A stretch of DNA of 64,000 bases from Lentzea guizhouensis (GCF_001701025.1 NZ_CP016793.1:4340001-4404000), one strand, 5' to 3'. Numbered from the stretch's first letter, positions 17,837-27,665 are shown. Made by a program: numbers and translations. The notes: generated by a model from the letters alone, not told the origin.

Positions 17837-18037
17837 ATGTATGCGACCAGGAACCGCACCAACCGCCGCACCCGCACCGTCCGCGGGCCGGTGAACACCT
17901 CCCGCAGCGGAGGCATCCAGGGACTTGTGCTGGTCAGGGACACGAGCCGCGCGGGCGTGTGGGTGCTCAAGCCCACCAAGCCGCAGGCCGCCGTGATCGA
18001 GGCGCAGCCCGTCGACGAGGGCAAGTCCGAAGCCTGA
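17837..18037 (+). CDS. Small Arg-rich protein between rnc and mutM, unknown
   Basis: A 66-residue reading frame fills the gap between rnc and mutM, starting 8 bases after the rnc stop and ending one base before the mutM GTG. The first third is strongly basic ([14 protein letters not shown]), the middle hydrophobic with a V-W-V-L-K-P core, and the end acidic. The tight packing and an upstream GAGAAACGCG suggest a real gene. I do not recognise the family. A nucleic-acid-binding role would be a guess from charge only. Confidence 0.55.
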   Translation: MYATRNRTNRRTRTVRGPVNTSRSGGIQGLVLVRDTSRAGVWVLKPTKPQAAVIEAQPVDEGKSEA

Positions 18038-18038
18038 C

Positions 18039-18896
18039 GTGCCCGAACTCCCAGAGGTCGAGGTGGTTCGCCTCGGCCTCGAAGCCCACGTCGCCGGCCG
18101 GGTCATCTCCTCGGTAGAGGTGCTGCACCCGCGTGCCATCCGGCGGCACGACCTGGGCTCCGCGGACTTCTGCGCGCGCCTGGCCGGTCAGCCGATGACC
18201 GCAGCCAGGCGCCGCGGCAAGTACCTCTGGGTGGAACTGGCCGACAAAGCCGCCATGCTCGCCCACCTGGGCATGAGCGGCCAGATGCTCGTCCAGCCCG
18301 CTGAGGCGCCGGACGAGAAACACCTCCGCGTCCGGTTCCGGTTCGCCGACGGCGGCCCGGAGCTGCGCTTCGTCGACCAACGAACCTTCGGTGGCCTCGC
18401 CCTGGCCGAACTGGTCGAGGTCGACGGCACCCTCGTCCCCGACACGGTCGCGCACATCGCCCGCGACCCGATGGACCCTCTTTTCTCCCGTGATGCTGCC
18501 GTGCGCGCGTTGCGCCTGCGTCACACGGAGATCAAACGCGCCCTGCTCGACCAGACCCTCGTCTCCGGCATCGGCAACATCTACGCCGACGAGGCCCTCT
18601 GGCGCGCCAAGCTGCACGGCACCCGGATGACCGACAAGCTCACCAAGGTCAAGGCCGCCGAGCTGCTCGACCACGCCACCGACGTGATGCGCGAGGCACT
18701 GGGCCAGGGCGGCACCTCGTTCGACGCGCTCTACGTCAACATCAACGGCCAGTCCGGCTACTTCGACCGGTCGCTCAACGCCTACGGCCAGGAGAACCGG
18801 CCGTGCAAGCGGTGCGGCACGATGATGATCCGCGAGCCGTTCATGAACAGGTCGTCGTTCTCCTGCCCGCGTTGCCAGCCGCGCCCGCGCCTCTGA
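18039..18896 (+). CDS. mutM: Formamidopyrimidine-DNA glycosylase
   Basis: MutM/Fpg excises oxidised purines such as 8-oxoguanine and nicks the abasic site. The 285-residue protein starts PELPEVE, with catalytic Pro2 and Glu3 after Met removal, and a conserved Lys in [11 protein letters not shown] near residue 57. [19 protein letters not shown] contains the helix-two-turn-helix, and the C-terminus has a Cys4 zinc finger (CKRC and CPRC). GTG 18039 gives the canonical N-terminus. It is the last gene before the accessory region. Confidence 0.96.
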   Translation: MPELPEVEVVRLGLEAHVAGRVISSVEVLHPRAIRRHDLGSADFCARLAGQPMTAARRRGKYLWVELADKAAMLAHLGMSGQMLVQPAEAPDEKHLRVRFRFADGGPELRFVDQRTFGGLALAELVEVDGTLVPDTVAHIARDPMDPLFSRDAAVRALRLRHTEIKRALLDQTLVSGIGNIYADEALWRAKLHGTRMTDKLTKVKAAELLDHATDVMREALGQGGTSFDALYVNINGQSGYFDRSLNAYGQENRPCKRCGTMMIREPFMNRSSFSCPRCQPRPRL

Positions 18897-18977
18897 GTCC
18901 CGAGTTGTTGCCTCAAGCAGCTGGAAACGGGAAACCTCTGTCCCCGGCCGGCCTCTTCTGGCAATCCTTGACAGGTG

Positions 18978-19943
18978 CTACGCGAATTCCCACTGAACTC
19001 CGTAGGAAAGCCCGCCGACGAGGTTGGTGAAGTCGGCGCGCACTTCGTTCGCGAGGTCGACCGGCAACAACTTGGACGATGGGACAGCGTCCGCGACAAC
19101 GCTGTGCGGCACTCCGTCGTGCCGCCACACCAAGTGTGGTCGCCGATCCGGTGCGAATCGCACGATCACGCTGAGCCGACGGCAGTCGCGATACGGCACA
19201 TAAACGTATCGCGGTGCCATCCGCTGTCCGGGTGGGATGCGGTGGATGAGCCCCAGGGTATGTCGCTCGTTGCGGTGCAGACGTTTCGGCAGTCGCACGA
19301 CCGTCTGGAAATTCGTCGTCGACTCCCGCAGCTGACCTGCGAACAGCCCGCCGAACCAGAGGTCGGTCTGCAGGCCGACCCGGTTCCCCTGGCCGGGCTC
19401 GCGCGGCACGTCGACCGACGTCGAGATCTCGTCCAGCGTCTCGGCGGTGACCATGATGCGCCTGCGCTCGTAGGCGACCGGTGTCTCCTGGTCCAGCCGC
19501 AGCACGACGTCGAACGAGTCGATGTACCAGCCGTTCCCGCCGTATCCGGTGCCGGACAGCTGGCCGGACCCGGTGACGGCGTGCTCGGCGATGGCCTCGA
19601 ACGCCTTGTCGATCCGCCTGCGGGCCGTCCTGGCATCGCACACGAGGATCTTCGCGAGCAGGTCGATGCGGTCGGTGAGGTTGATGTCGGCTGCGTCCTC
19701 GGTGACGTTCAGGCCGTGGCGGGCGGCCGTCCGCAGCTCGGCGGGCAGTCTGGCGACCAATTCCTCCAGGTATCCGACCAGCTTCCGCCGCAGTGTGATG
19801 ACGTCGTCACCGGATGCGTCGAACAACTCGCAGAACTCGGGATCGAGTCGGGTGTCCAGATCACGATTTCGCACACCGAGGTTCTTCCGCAGGCTCACCA
19901 AGTTCGCGGCCACCAGGGCCACCAAATCGTCCACGACCTGCAT
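18978..19943 (-). CDS. Unknown protein with RTxRRRIDxA-type helical domain
   Basis: A 321-residue protein I cannot assign. The N-terminal ~130 residues are helical and include an LPAELRTAARHGL segment and a basic DARTARRRIDKAFEAIAE segment, a combination I associate with N-terminal helical domains of uncharacterised actinobacterial proteins. The C-terminal half looks all-beta, with many alternating hydrophobic strands and no visible catalytic motif. There is no signal peptide or TM segment. It is convergent with mutM and divergent from the coiled-coil operon, so it marks the left end of the accessory region. Confidence 0.6.
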   Translation of the reverse strand: MQVVDDLVALVAANLVSLRKNLGVRNRDLDTRLDPEFCELFDASGDDVITLRRKLVGYLEELVARLPAELRTAARHGLNVTEDAADINLTDRIDLLAKILVCDARTARRRIDKAFEAIAEHAVTGSGQLSGTGYGGNGWYIDSFDVVLRLDQETPVAYERRRIMVTAETLDEISTSVDVPREPGQGNRVGLQTDLWFGGLFAGQLRESTTNFQTVVRLPKRLHRNERHTLGLIHRIPPGQRMAPRYVYVPYRDCRRLSVIVRFAPDRRPHLVWRHDGVPHSVVADAVPSSKLLPVDLANEVRADFTNLVGGLSYGVQWEFA

Positions 19944-20066
19944 TCTGCTACGTCATGCGTCCGGATACGGGGCAGAAACGTGACAGCTGCCGGTCAGAAC
20001 TGACAACCGGCGTTCCTTTCATGTCATGTCGCCGTCAGTGACCATTTCCCAACATGCACCACCTGG

Positions 20067-20774
20067 ATGGTCTCAGTGGACACCCGAGTGGACGCATTCC
20101 CTTCACGGCATCAGAGGACGACCTTGCGAGACTGGACGCGGCCGCCCGCGGAACCACTCAAATATCGCTGGTACGAACGAATGACCGATCGGCGTCACGG
20201 CAGGCGCGACGGCCGCGCCGGCCTGTCCGGCGAGACCGGCTGGCTGCGCGCGTTGCGCAAGCTCACCACTGAGCGGATGAACGCCGACCTGCTGCAGTGC
20301 GAAAGCGACCTGGCTGAGCTCGTCGACCGCTGGACCACCGCGGCAGGCCCGGTCGAGGCGCTTCGCGACCGCGTCGCACGCGCGGAGCAGGAGCTCGCCG
20401 AGGCCGACAAAGACCCCGACCTGGACTGGCCGCCGCGCCTGGCCGACGCCAGACACACCGTCGAGTTCGCGCGCAACCGCCGCCGCAACGCCCACCTCGC
20501 GCGTCGCGAGGACGCCGCCCGCCGCCACTACGAGGCCCAACGCGCCCTCGGCGAGGTCGTCCAGCTCGTGTCGATGCTCCAGCGCGAGATCGACCAGCTC
20601 AAAGAGGTCATCGCCGTGCGCAGGGACATGGTCAGAGCGCACGGCTCACGACGTATCGCCTGCTACTGGCAGCACTACGCGCGTGCCCACCGCGACCACG
20701 CCAAGAAGGCCGGCGAGACACCGCCACGAGACCCCGATCTGCCGTGGGACGACGAGGGAGGGCAGCGGCTGTGA
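20067..20774 (+). CDS. Coiled-coil protein, first gene of FHA-ABC operon
   Basis: A 235-residue, highly charged helical protein with heptad patterns over about residues 65-200 (repeated A-E-x-E-L-A-E, R-R-x-x-A). It has no signal peptide, TM segment or enzyme motif. The last codon region overlaps the GTG of the next gene (GTGA), so translation is coupled. Because the next three genes encode a membrane protein, an envelope lipoprotein and an FHA-ABC transporter, a cytosolic scaffold or regulator for that assembly is a reasonable inference. ATG 20067 is the first start, with no clear ribosome binding site. The function is unknown. Confidence 0.6.
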   Translation: MVSVDTRVDAFPSRHQRTTLRDWTRPPAEPLKYRWYERMTDRRHGRRDGRAGLSGETGWLRALRKLTTERMNADLLQCESDLAELVDRWTTAAGPVEALRDRVARAEQELAEADKDPDLDWPPRLADARHTVEFARNRRRNAHLARREDAARRHYEAQRALGEVVQLVSMLQREIDQLKEVIAVRRDMVRAHGSRRIACYWQHYARAHRDHAKKAGETPPRDPDLPWDDEGGQRL

Positions 20775-21868
20775 GTGTTGCGCGCAAGCCGGAGGAGCCG
20801 CAGTCACTGGAGTTCACCCCGTCCGCCGTGGACGAGGCGGCGGCGCGGGCCGAGGTCGAACGCCTGGCCGAAGGGCTGCGGCACTCGGTCGACGAGGCTG
20901 TCGGGCACCCGCTCGACAACCTGATCAACGCGTGGTCGGACAAGTGGGTCGCCGACGCCGAGGCCGAGCACGCCACCTACCTGGCCAGGGTCGAGGCCCC
21001 GCTCGGTGCGGCGAACACCCGCCTCAACGAGCTGGACGTCGTGCGCACCCTGGCCGCCAGGCGGGTCGACGAAACCGAGCAGGCGCGTTCCGCCGCCGTG
21101 GCGACGCTCGACAACGACAAGCCGCTGCTGGGCGGGCGGCCGCGCGCGACCTACCTGCACGTGCTCGCGCTGCTGTTCACGGCGGGTGCCGACGTGGCCG
21201 CGTTCATCCTGGTGGTGAACCGGATGGGCGGGCAGACGTTCGTCAACGCGATGCTCGTCGTCGGCCTCAGCGTGTGCGTCCTCTACCTCGCGCACACGGC
21301 CGGCACGCTGGTGCACAAGAAGAAGTACGTGCTCTCGGCACTGTGCCTGGTCGTGTGGCTCGCGGTAGGCCTGCTCGTGGCCTGGATCCGGCTGATCACG
21401 CCGTCATCGGTGAGGACGCAGGGGAAGCTCACGCTTGGCACGTCCCAGCGGGTCGCGGAGAACCCCGACTACGCCTATGCGGGCGCCGGGATGTTCCTCG
21501 CGCTCTACATCGGTGGCGGGCTCGCCGCGTGCATCGGCGCCTACCTCACCCACCACGAGGGTCGCAGCAGCTTCGTCGCGACGGTTCGCGCGAACCGCAG
21601 GGCCGCGGACCAGCTCAAGCAGACCGAAGGCACGCACGGGGACGCGCGCAAGGTCTGGCAGGCCCAGGTCGCGGCCCGCGACGCCGCCGCGAAGGTGCTG
21701 GCGCAGCAGGTCGCCCGGCGGCGTGCGCTGGCGGAGGAGCTCAAGCAGTACGCACGGGTGCTGTTCGCGCAGAAGGCCCGCGACCCGTCGGTGACCGACG
21801 CGATCCTCGCCCAGGACCACCGCCCCTACGACTACACCACCAACGGATCCTCCGGAAGGCCCTCATGA
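20771..21868 (+). CDS. Four-TM membrane protein with cytosolic coiled coils
   Basis: A 365-residue membrane protein. Residues 1-120 are helical and charged. Four hydrophobic segments follow at roughly 128-148, 155-175, 188-208 and 238-260, and the C-terminal ~100 residues are again helical and basic. The order coiled coil, four TM, coiled coil recalls MotA/ZorA-like proteins, but I see no MotA/TolQ signature. GTG 20771 overlaps the upstream stop, and the 3' end overlaps the next ATG (ATGA). It most likely partners the OmpA-like lipoprotein encoded next. Confidence 0.65.
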   Translation: MSVARKPEEPQSLEFTPSAVDEAAARAEVERLAEGLRHSVDEAVGHPLDNLINAWSDKWVADAEAEHATYLARVEAPLGAANTRLNELDVVRTLAARRVDETEQARSAAVATLDNDKPLLGGRPRATYLHVLALLFTAGADVAAFILVVNRMGGQTFVNAMLVVGLSVCVLYLAHTAGTLVHKKKYVLSALCLVVWLAVGLLVAWIRLITPSSVRTQGKLTLGTSQRVAENPDYAYAGAGMFLALYIGGGLAACIGAYLTHHEGRSSFVATVRANRRAADQLKQTEGTHGDARKVWQAQVAARDAAAKVLAQQVARRRALAEELKQYARVLFAQKARDPSVTDAILAQDHRPYDYTTNGSSGRPS

Positions 21869-23031
21869 ACCGCCTGCTCGCAGCGCTGGCCGTCGCCGTC
21901 CTCGTCCCGATCACCGCATGCGAGTCGGAGACCCCGATCGCCGCACCGAACTTCACGCCCTGCACCGTGTCGCACGACCAGCCGCTCGCCATCGCGGTCG
22001 GCGCGAGGGCCAACGTGCCCAACCCGGAGCCGCCCGAGGCGGTCAACGACCTGATGACCGGTGTGGCGCGGGCGCACCAGCCGATCACGCTGGTCCGGGT
22101 GGACGGCAAGCCCGAGTACGTCTTCACCGAACCCGCCCCACCGCGTGGCGACAACCCGCAGACCGAGGCCGAGGCGGTGCAGGGGTACCTGGACCAGGTG
22201 ACGGCGGCGTTCGGCGAGAAGATCCGCGCGCAGGTGGCCGAGGTGAACGTGCTGCGCGCGCTGACGATCTCAGCGCAGAAGGTCGGGCCCGGCGGAACGA
22301 TCGTGCTGATGGACTCCGGACTGCAGACGACAGCGCCACTGCGGTTCGGTGCGGACGAGGTGCTGACCGCGGATCCGGCCGAGGTCGCGCGGTTCCTCGC
22401 CGAGGAGAAGCAGCTGCCCGACCTGTTGGGCCGCAGCGTCGTCCTGGTCGGGCTCGGGCTGACCGCGGACCCGCAGCCGCAGCTGGACCCGAGGTGGGAG
22501 AACAACGTCTTCGACATCTGGAAGGCCGTGGTGGAGGCGGCCGGCGGATGCGCGGCGAAGGTGCTGCACGGCTCGACCTCGGCCGCCGCGGTCGACTCGC
22601 CGACGGTGGCGGTGGTGCAGCCGCCGAAGCCGAAGGAGCCGAAGACGTGCGGCACGGTCGAGCTGGGCGAGGCGGACAACATCTCGTTCAAGCCGGACAG
22701 CGCCGAGTTCCGCGACCCCGCGGCGGCGAGGGAGACGTTGCAGCGGCTCGCGGACACCATGCGCGCCAAGAAGCAGAAGGCCGACCTCATGGGCACCACG
22801 GCGAGCGTCGGCCCGCCGGCGGGACGGGTCGAGCTGTCGGCACGGCGCGCGGACGCGGTGAAGTCCGTGCTCGTGGACCTGGGCATCCCCGGTGACACGA
22901 TCACCACCAGGGGCGTCGGCACGAACTGGCCGGGACACGTCACCGACACCGGACCCGGCGGGGCGTTGCTGCCGGGACCTGCCGCGCGCAACCGCAAGGT
23001 CGTCGCGACCCTGACCTGTCTCGAGCAGTGA
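21865..23031 (+). CDS. OmpA-like domain lipoprotein
   Basis: A 388-residue secreted lipoprotein. The signal peptide ends in the lipobox ITAC at about residues 16-19. A middle domain (about 35-240) has an alternating strand/helix pattern. After a Pro/Lys-rich linker, residues about 265-385 form an OmpA-like peptidoglycan-binding domain: FKPDSAEF, then ELSARRADAVKSVLVDLGIP, then TRGVGTNWP and AARNRKVVATL. It should sit outside the membrane anchored to peptidoglycan. Both ends overlap neighbouring genes, making a tightly coupled operon with the four-TM protein and the FHA-ABC transporter. Confidence 0.82.
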   Translation: MNRLLAALAVAVLVPITACESETPIAAPNFTPCTVSHDQPLAIAVGARANVPNPEPPEAVNDLMTGVARAHQPITLVRVDGKPEYVFTEPAPPRGDNPQTEAEAVQGYLDQVTAAFGEKIRAQVAEVNVLRALTISAQKVGPGGTIVLMDSGLQTTAPLRFGADEVLTADPAEVARFLAEEKQLPDLLGRSVVLVGLGLTADPQPQLDPRWENNVFDIWKAVVEAAGGCAAKVLHGSTSAAAVDSPTVAVVQPPKPKEPKTCGTVELGEADNISFKPDSAEFRDPAAARETLQRLADTMRAKKQKADLMGTTASVGPPAGRVELSARRADAVKSVLVDLGIPGDTITTRGVGTNWPGHVTDTGPGGALLPGPAARNRKVVATLTCLEQ

Positions 23032-25639
23032 TGTTCTGGACGTGGTGGCACGGGACCCGCGACGGCCGCCTCGGCATCCCCAACCCGGGAGCGCGCTCGA
23101 CCCCGCACCGGGAGGTGTTGATCCGCGGCGCGCACGAGGCGTTCGAACGCGAACGGGTCGAGCACGAGGCGCTGTCCACCGCTGACCGCGAGGAACTGGT
23201 GCGGCTGCGGACGTTCCGCATCCACGTCACCGACCGGGTGCGCCGGGCCCAGGCCGAGCTCGAGCTCGTGGCCGTGCCACCGTCCGAGGCGGCGCTCACC
23301 GCACGGCGACCGGGCGAGGCACGCAGAGGCGCGGCGATGGTCAGGATGCGACGCGGCCGCGAGCACCTGAAGGCGGTCGCGGCCGCGGACGGTGCGGCCG
23401 GTCCGCCCAGGCCGACCTCGACCGGCTGGACGCGGAGATCGCGGCGGTCGAGGACCGGGTCGAGCGGCACCTCACCGTCGCGGCGGCGCGGGTGCGGCGG
23501 ATCCACCGGCTCACGCACCGGCGGATCGCGGTGTACCTGCGGGCGCTGGTGCGGGCTCATCCACGCGGACCGGCCGCGCTGGCCGGGTTCGACCGGCTCG
23601 ACCCCGGCCTGCCCCGCTGGGTCGAGCCCGGACGGGTGCGGCCCGAGTCGCCCGACCCCGCGCCACCCCGGCCGAGTCCGGAGCCGCAGGGCGAGGACGT
23701 GCAGCGCTTCCCGTTGCGGCACGGGACGTTCATCGGCCACCACGAGGACTGCCAGGTCCGCATCCACGGCTACCACGTCGCCGGGAAGCACGCCGTCATC
23801 GAACGCCGCGGTGATCATTGGGAGCTCCGCGACCTCGGGCACTCCGACGGCACGTTCCAGGGCGGCCGGCCGGTGCGGCGCACCTCGCTCACCGCCTTGT
23901 CGGTCTTCGACATCGCCGACCACCGGTTCCAGATCAGCAAGGACGAGCTGGAACTGGTCGTCACGCCGCTCGGCGAGTGCGACCTCGTGGTCCACGACCT
24001 GTCCGACGTCACGAAGAAGGACGCCCGGCCGCGGCTCGTCGAGATGTCGCTCGTCCAACGGGAACGCACGGTCCTCGCCGTGCTCGGTCCGTCCGGCGCG
24101 GGCAAGAGCTCGCTGTTCGCGGCGTTGCTCGGCGAGCTGGAGACGGCCGGTGGCCACCTCTACTTCGAGGGGCTCGACGTGCGGACGCACCGGGAGCAGC
24201 TCAGCAGCAAGCTCGGCTTCGTGCCGCAGGACGACAGCATGCACCGGGCGTTGACCGTCGAGTCGCTGCTGAGGTTCGCCGACCGGCTGCGCAGGCCGTC
24301 CGACCGCCGCCAGGAAGGCGATCCGGTCGCCTCGGTGTGCGCGGACCTGGGGCTCACCGAGCACATCGGCAAGCCCGTGCACAAGCTTTCCGGCGGCCAG
24401 CGCAAACGCGTCTCGGTCGCGTTGGAGATGCTGAGCGAACCCAAGCTGCTGATGCTCGACGAACCGACGTCCGGCCTCGACCCCGGGATGGACCGGGACG
24501 TCATGGAGATGCTCGCGGCCTACGCGGACAGAGGCGGCACGGTCGCGCTGGTCACCCACGCGACCGAACACCTCCACCTCGCCGACCAGGTGCTGGTGCT
24601 CGCTCCCGGCGGACGCCCGGTGTACTGCGGCCCACCCGGTGGTGTGCTCGGCACGTTGCAGGTGCCGACCTACGCGGACCTGATGAAGTTGCTGGAGGAC
24701 AAGAAGAACAAGGAGGTCGTCGACAGGTTGGTGGCCGAGTACCGGGCCGGTCCGGTGGTCGAACGCGCGAAGCGGGCCGTGGAGGAAGCAGCCGCACGGC
24801 AGACCACCGAGCAGGAACCGGATCGCCGGCGCGGCAAGCTGCGGTCGTTCCTGCACCAGCTGCCGATCCTCGTCGCGCGGCAGGTCGTGCTGACGTTCTC
24901 GTGGCCGGGCGGGATGATGCCGTTCCTCATCGCGGGCATCGCCGCGGTGATCGCGGCGGTGGTGTCGAAGGACGGGGCGCTGGGCGCCGGTCCGACGACC
25001 GAAGCGACCACGGCGCTGAGCATCCTGGTCACGTTGTGCGTGCTGACCGGGCAGGCGCTGAGCTACAGCAACCTGGTCGAGGAGCACAACGTCGTGGTGC
25101 GGGAACACCGCACCGGCACCATCACCGCTGCCGTGGTGCTGTCGAAGTGGCTGGTGTTCGCGGTCATCGCGGTCGTCCAGGCGGTGATCGCCGCAGGCGT
25201 GTTCGTGTGGTGGCGCAACGCACCCGCGCATGCCGTCACGGGAATGCCGACGTCGGTCGAGCTGATGTTCGACCTGGGCGCGACGAGTGTGGCGGCGATG
25301 TCGCTGGGGCTGCTCATCTCGGCCTGCTGCAAGGACCTGAAGACCGCGGTGACCGTCACATCGCTGGTCGTCGTGGCCCAGGTCGCGCTCAACGGGGTGA
25401 CGACCGACCTCTCCGGCGGCACCGGGGTCGCCTTCGTGGCCGCGCTGCTGCCGGCCAGGTGGGGGCTCGCGGCCGCGGGGTCCACCGTGGACCTGCGCAC
25501 GATCTCGCCGGTGGCCTACCGCGACGAGCTCTGGCTGCACGGGAAGGTCCAGTGGCTCACGGACCTGGGCTGGCTGGCCGGGCTGACGGCGGTGTTCGTG
25601 TCGGCGGCAGTGATCGTCCTAGGCAGAAGGCTGCGGTGA
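23031..25639 (+). CDS. FHA-ABC transporter (ABCG half-type), frameshifted near 23400
   Basis: An Rv1747-like fusion of about 870 residues. A coiled-coil N-terminus starts at ATG 23031 (TGATG overlap). The frame shifts around 23390-23408, in a CCGCCCAGG context; coiled coil resumes as ADLDRLDAEIAAVE. An FHA domain follows (about 224-290), then an ABC ATPase: GPSGAGKSS (Walker A), LSGGQRKRVSVAL (signature), LLMLDEPTSGLDPG (Walker B). Six TM segments complete it from about residue 620. The FHA has lost key phosphothreonine contacts: IGH for IGR, VAGKH for xSRxH, DGT for NGT. The indel could be sequencing error or real decay. The 3' end overlaps the convergent TIR gene by 21 bases. Confidence 0.75.
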
Positions 25640-26920
25640 GCCGTCTTGGATGCGCTGGATCTGGATCTGCACCTCGTCGGCGACGTTGCGCCGCACCCAG
25701 CTCTGCCTGCGGTACGCGGCCGCAATGATGCCCCACAGCGCTCCGGCCGTGACCACGAGAGCCGTCGCGGGAAGCCACAGCACCATCGCCGGCAACGCCG
25801 CCGCGGTCAGAAAGCCGAGCGAGCCCGCCGTCCACACCGCACCGACCTGCAGCACCACGAAGTGGTCCGCGGTGAGCCAGCTCCACCACGTCCTGCTCGC
25901 ATCCCTGGCGAGGACGTCGGCGGCGTTCTCCAGGTGCCGGAGATGCCATCGCACCCGGTCCTGGTCGCCGGCGGACCGGTGTCTGCGCAGCAGGCGCTCC
26001 AGCTCCCTGCGCACCGGGGCGGGCTTCACCGGTTCCGTCAGCCGCACCGGCCAGTGGTCCTCGCGGAACTTCTCCAGCTTGTACTGACCGATCACCAGGA
26101 ACACCAGGTACAGCACGGCGAACCCGGTGACGAGGACCAGGAACGGGCGGAAACCCGGTTCGACCGGCGAGCTGAACACGATCGCCGCCGTCATCGCCAC
26201 GAGCAGGGTGCCCGCCGGTGCGGCCACGAGGAGGTAGTACCGGGACGGGTCGAGGTCCTGCGCGAGCTGCTCGGCGGCGTTGACCGGCTTGCGCAGCGCG
26301 AGGACCACCGAGACGGCGATCAGCGTCGCGACGAGCACGATGATGCCGAAAAGTCCTGCCGCGAACGCTGTTTCCCGAGCACTCGCCGGAACCGCCACCA
26401 CCGGGACGGTGAACGCGGCAGCACCGAGCAGCCCGGCCAGCGGCGCGGCCCACGGTCGTGCCGGCGTCTCGCCGACCGCGGCGCGGCGCTGTGGTTCGGC
26501 GGCGATCTTCTCGCACAGCGCGGCGTGGCCGGGGTCGTCGCGCAGGCGGTGCGCCTGGAAGTTCGCGAGCTCCCTGATCGAGCGCGGCAACTCCTGCGCC
26601 CTCGGCATCTTCGCGCCTTCCAAGAGCAACGGGATGATGGTCTTGCCGGCCGCGAGCGCCCACCGGATCTCGTTGTGCACCCAGTCGGTCCCGTCGGTCT
26701 TGAGCTCGCTCGCCCAGCCGGGGTGCACGACGACGACCACCACGTCGGAGCGACCGAGGTGGCGGCGCAGCTGGTTGGGGTAGCGGCGCCCGTGCCCGAT
26801 CGTCGCGGAGTCGAGGAAGACGTTGTTCTCCCCGAACCGTTCGACCAGCCGCTCGTAGAGCGTTCGGACCAACCCGATGCGCTCGTCGTGCCGCCGGTAG
26901 TTGAGGAAGGTGCCGCCCAT
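25619..26920 (-). CDS. TIR domain protein with six TM segments
   Basis: A 433-residue membrane protein with an N-terminal TIR domain (about 1-140): GTFLNYRRHD as first strand, NNVFLDS, then VVVVVVHPGWAS and WVHNEIRWAL, where Glu84 is the likely NADase glutamate. After it come three TM hairpins (about 158-210, 233-285, 360-405), with ~70 helical residues between the second and third. ATG 26920 is chosen because the TIR fold starts at once; GTG and ATG codons up to 26959 are possible. It is divergent from DUF4230-TIR2 and shares TIR2's architecture, so the two are probably paralogs. Enzymatic activity is inferred, not shown. Confidence 0.78.
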   Translation of the reverse strand: MGGTFLNYRRHDERIGLVRTLYERLVERFGENNVFLDSATIGHGRRYPNQLRRHLGRSDVVVVVVHPGWASELKTDGTDWVHNEIRWALAAGKTIIPLLLEGAKMPRAQELPRSIRELANFQAHRLRDDPGHAALCEKIAAEPQRRAAVGETPARPWAAPLAGLLGAAAFTVPVVAVPASARETAFAAGLFGIIVLVATLIAVSVVLALRKPVNAAEQLAQDLDPSRYYLLVAAPAGTLLVAMTAAIVFSSPVEPGFRPFLVLVTGFAVLYLVFLVIGQYKLEKFREDHWPVRLTEPVKPAPVRRELERLLRRHRSAGDQDRVRWHLRHLENAADVLARDASRTWWSWLTADHFVVLQVGAVWTAGSLGFLTAAALPAMVLWLPATALVVTAGALWGIIAAAYRRQSWVRRNVADEVQIQIQRIQDGSPQPSA

Positions 26921-27023
26921 GTCGAGCGACCGTAGTGGCACGGGCACCGGACACGACATGACAGACGGACGGACCGATGTGGCGACTCCTTGTCATGTAA
27001 AAGGAAGCAGGTGACTCCGCACA

Positions 27024-27665
27024 ATGCGCGGCATGAGCTTGGTCAAGATGCGCTGGGTGAAGCCCGGTCTGATCTCCCTCGCAGTCCTGCTGGTGCTGCT
27101 GGCCGCGCTTCAGCTGACCAGCGGCCTGACCGGCTGGTCCCCCTTCCAGACCACCACGATCGACCGCAGCCACCCCGCCGTGCTGCAGGAGCTGCGCGAC
27201 CTCAGCCAGTACCACGCGGCCACCGGCGACTACGAGGTCGTCGTCGACATCGAGAAGGACGCGCCCTGGATGCCCGACTTCCTCGCGGGTGAACGCACCC
27301 TCTTCGTCGGCGCCGGAACCGTGAACGCCTACGTGGACTTCGGCGAACTCGTCGAGGAGATGCTGGTCATGTCGCCGGACGGGAAGTCCGTCGAGGTGCG
27401 CATCCCCGAACCCGTGCTCGACAAGCCGAACCTCGACAACGAACGCAGCTACGTCTTCGACCAGAAACGCGGCCTCTTCAACCGGCTGGGCGCCGTGCTC
27501 GACACGAAGAGCCAGCAGGAGTTCTACCTGGCCGCGGAGAAGCGGATCGCCGACGCCGCCGCCGGTTCGCAGCTCCGGCAACGCGCCCGCGACAACACAA
27601 AAGCCATGCTCACGGGTCTGCTGCGAGCGTTGGGGTTCGACGTCACGGTCGTGGAGGCCCGATGA
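27024..27665 (+). CDS. DUF4230 protein, membrane-anchored
   Basis: A 213-residue protein with one N-terminal TM helix (about 13-33) and an extracellular DUF4230 domain. The domain shows the family pattern: ELRDLSQYHAATGDYEVVVDI, FLAGERTLFVGAGTVNAYVDF, then I-P-x-P-V-L and YVFDQKRGLFNRLG, ending in a helical A-R-D-N-T-K segment and LGFDVTV. Family function is unknown. ATG 27024 is used, with 27033 as alternative. The stop overlaps the ATG of the TIR gene (ATGA), so the two are translationally coupled. The divergent intergenic region to TIR1 is about 100 bases. Confidence 0.8.
   Translation: MRGMSLVKMRWVKPGLISLAVLLVLLAALQLTSGLTGWSPFQTTTIDRSHPAVLQELRDLSQYHAATGDYEVVVDIEKDAPWMPDFLAGERTLFVGAGTVNAYVDFGELVEEMLVMSPDGKSVEVRIPEPVLDKPNLDNERSYVFDQKRGLFNRLGAVLDTKSQQEFYLAAEKRIADAAAGSQLRQRARDNTKAMLTGLLRALGFDVTVVEAR

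Noticed and set aside
20067..23031. Zorya-like ZorA/ZorB reading of the four-TM and OmpA-like genes
   Set aside because: The OmpA-like protein is a secreted lipoprotein rather than a MotB-type TM protein, the four-TM protein shows no MotA/TolQ signature, and no ZorC/ZorD partner is present.
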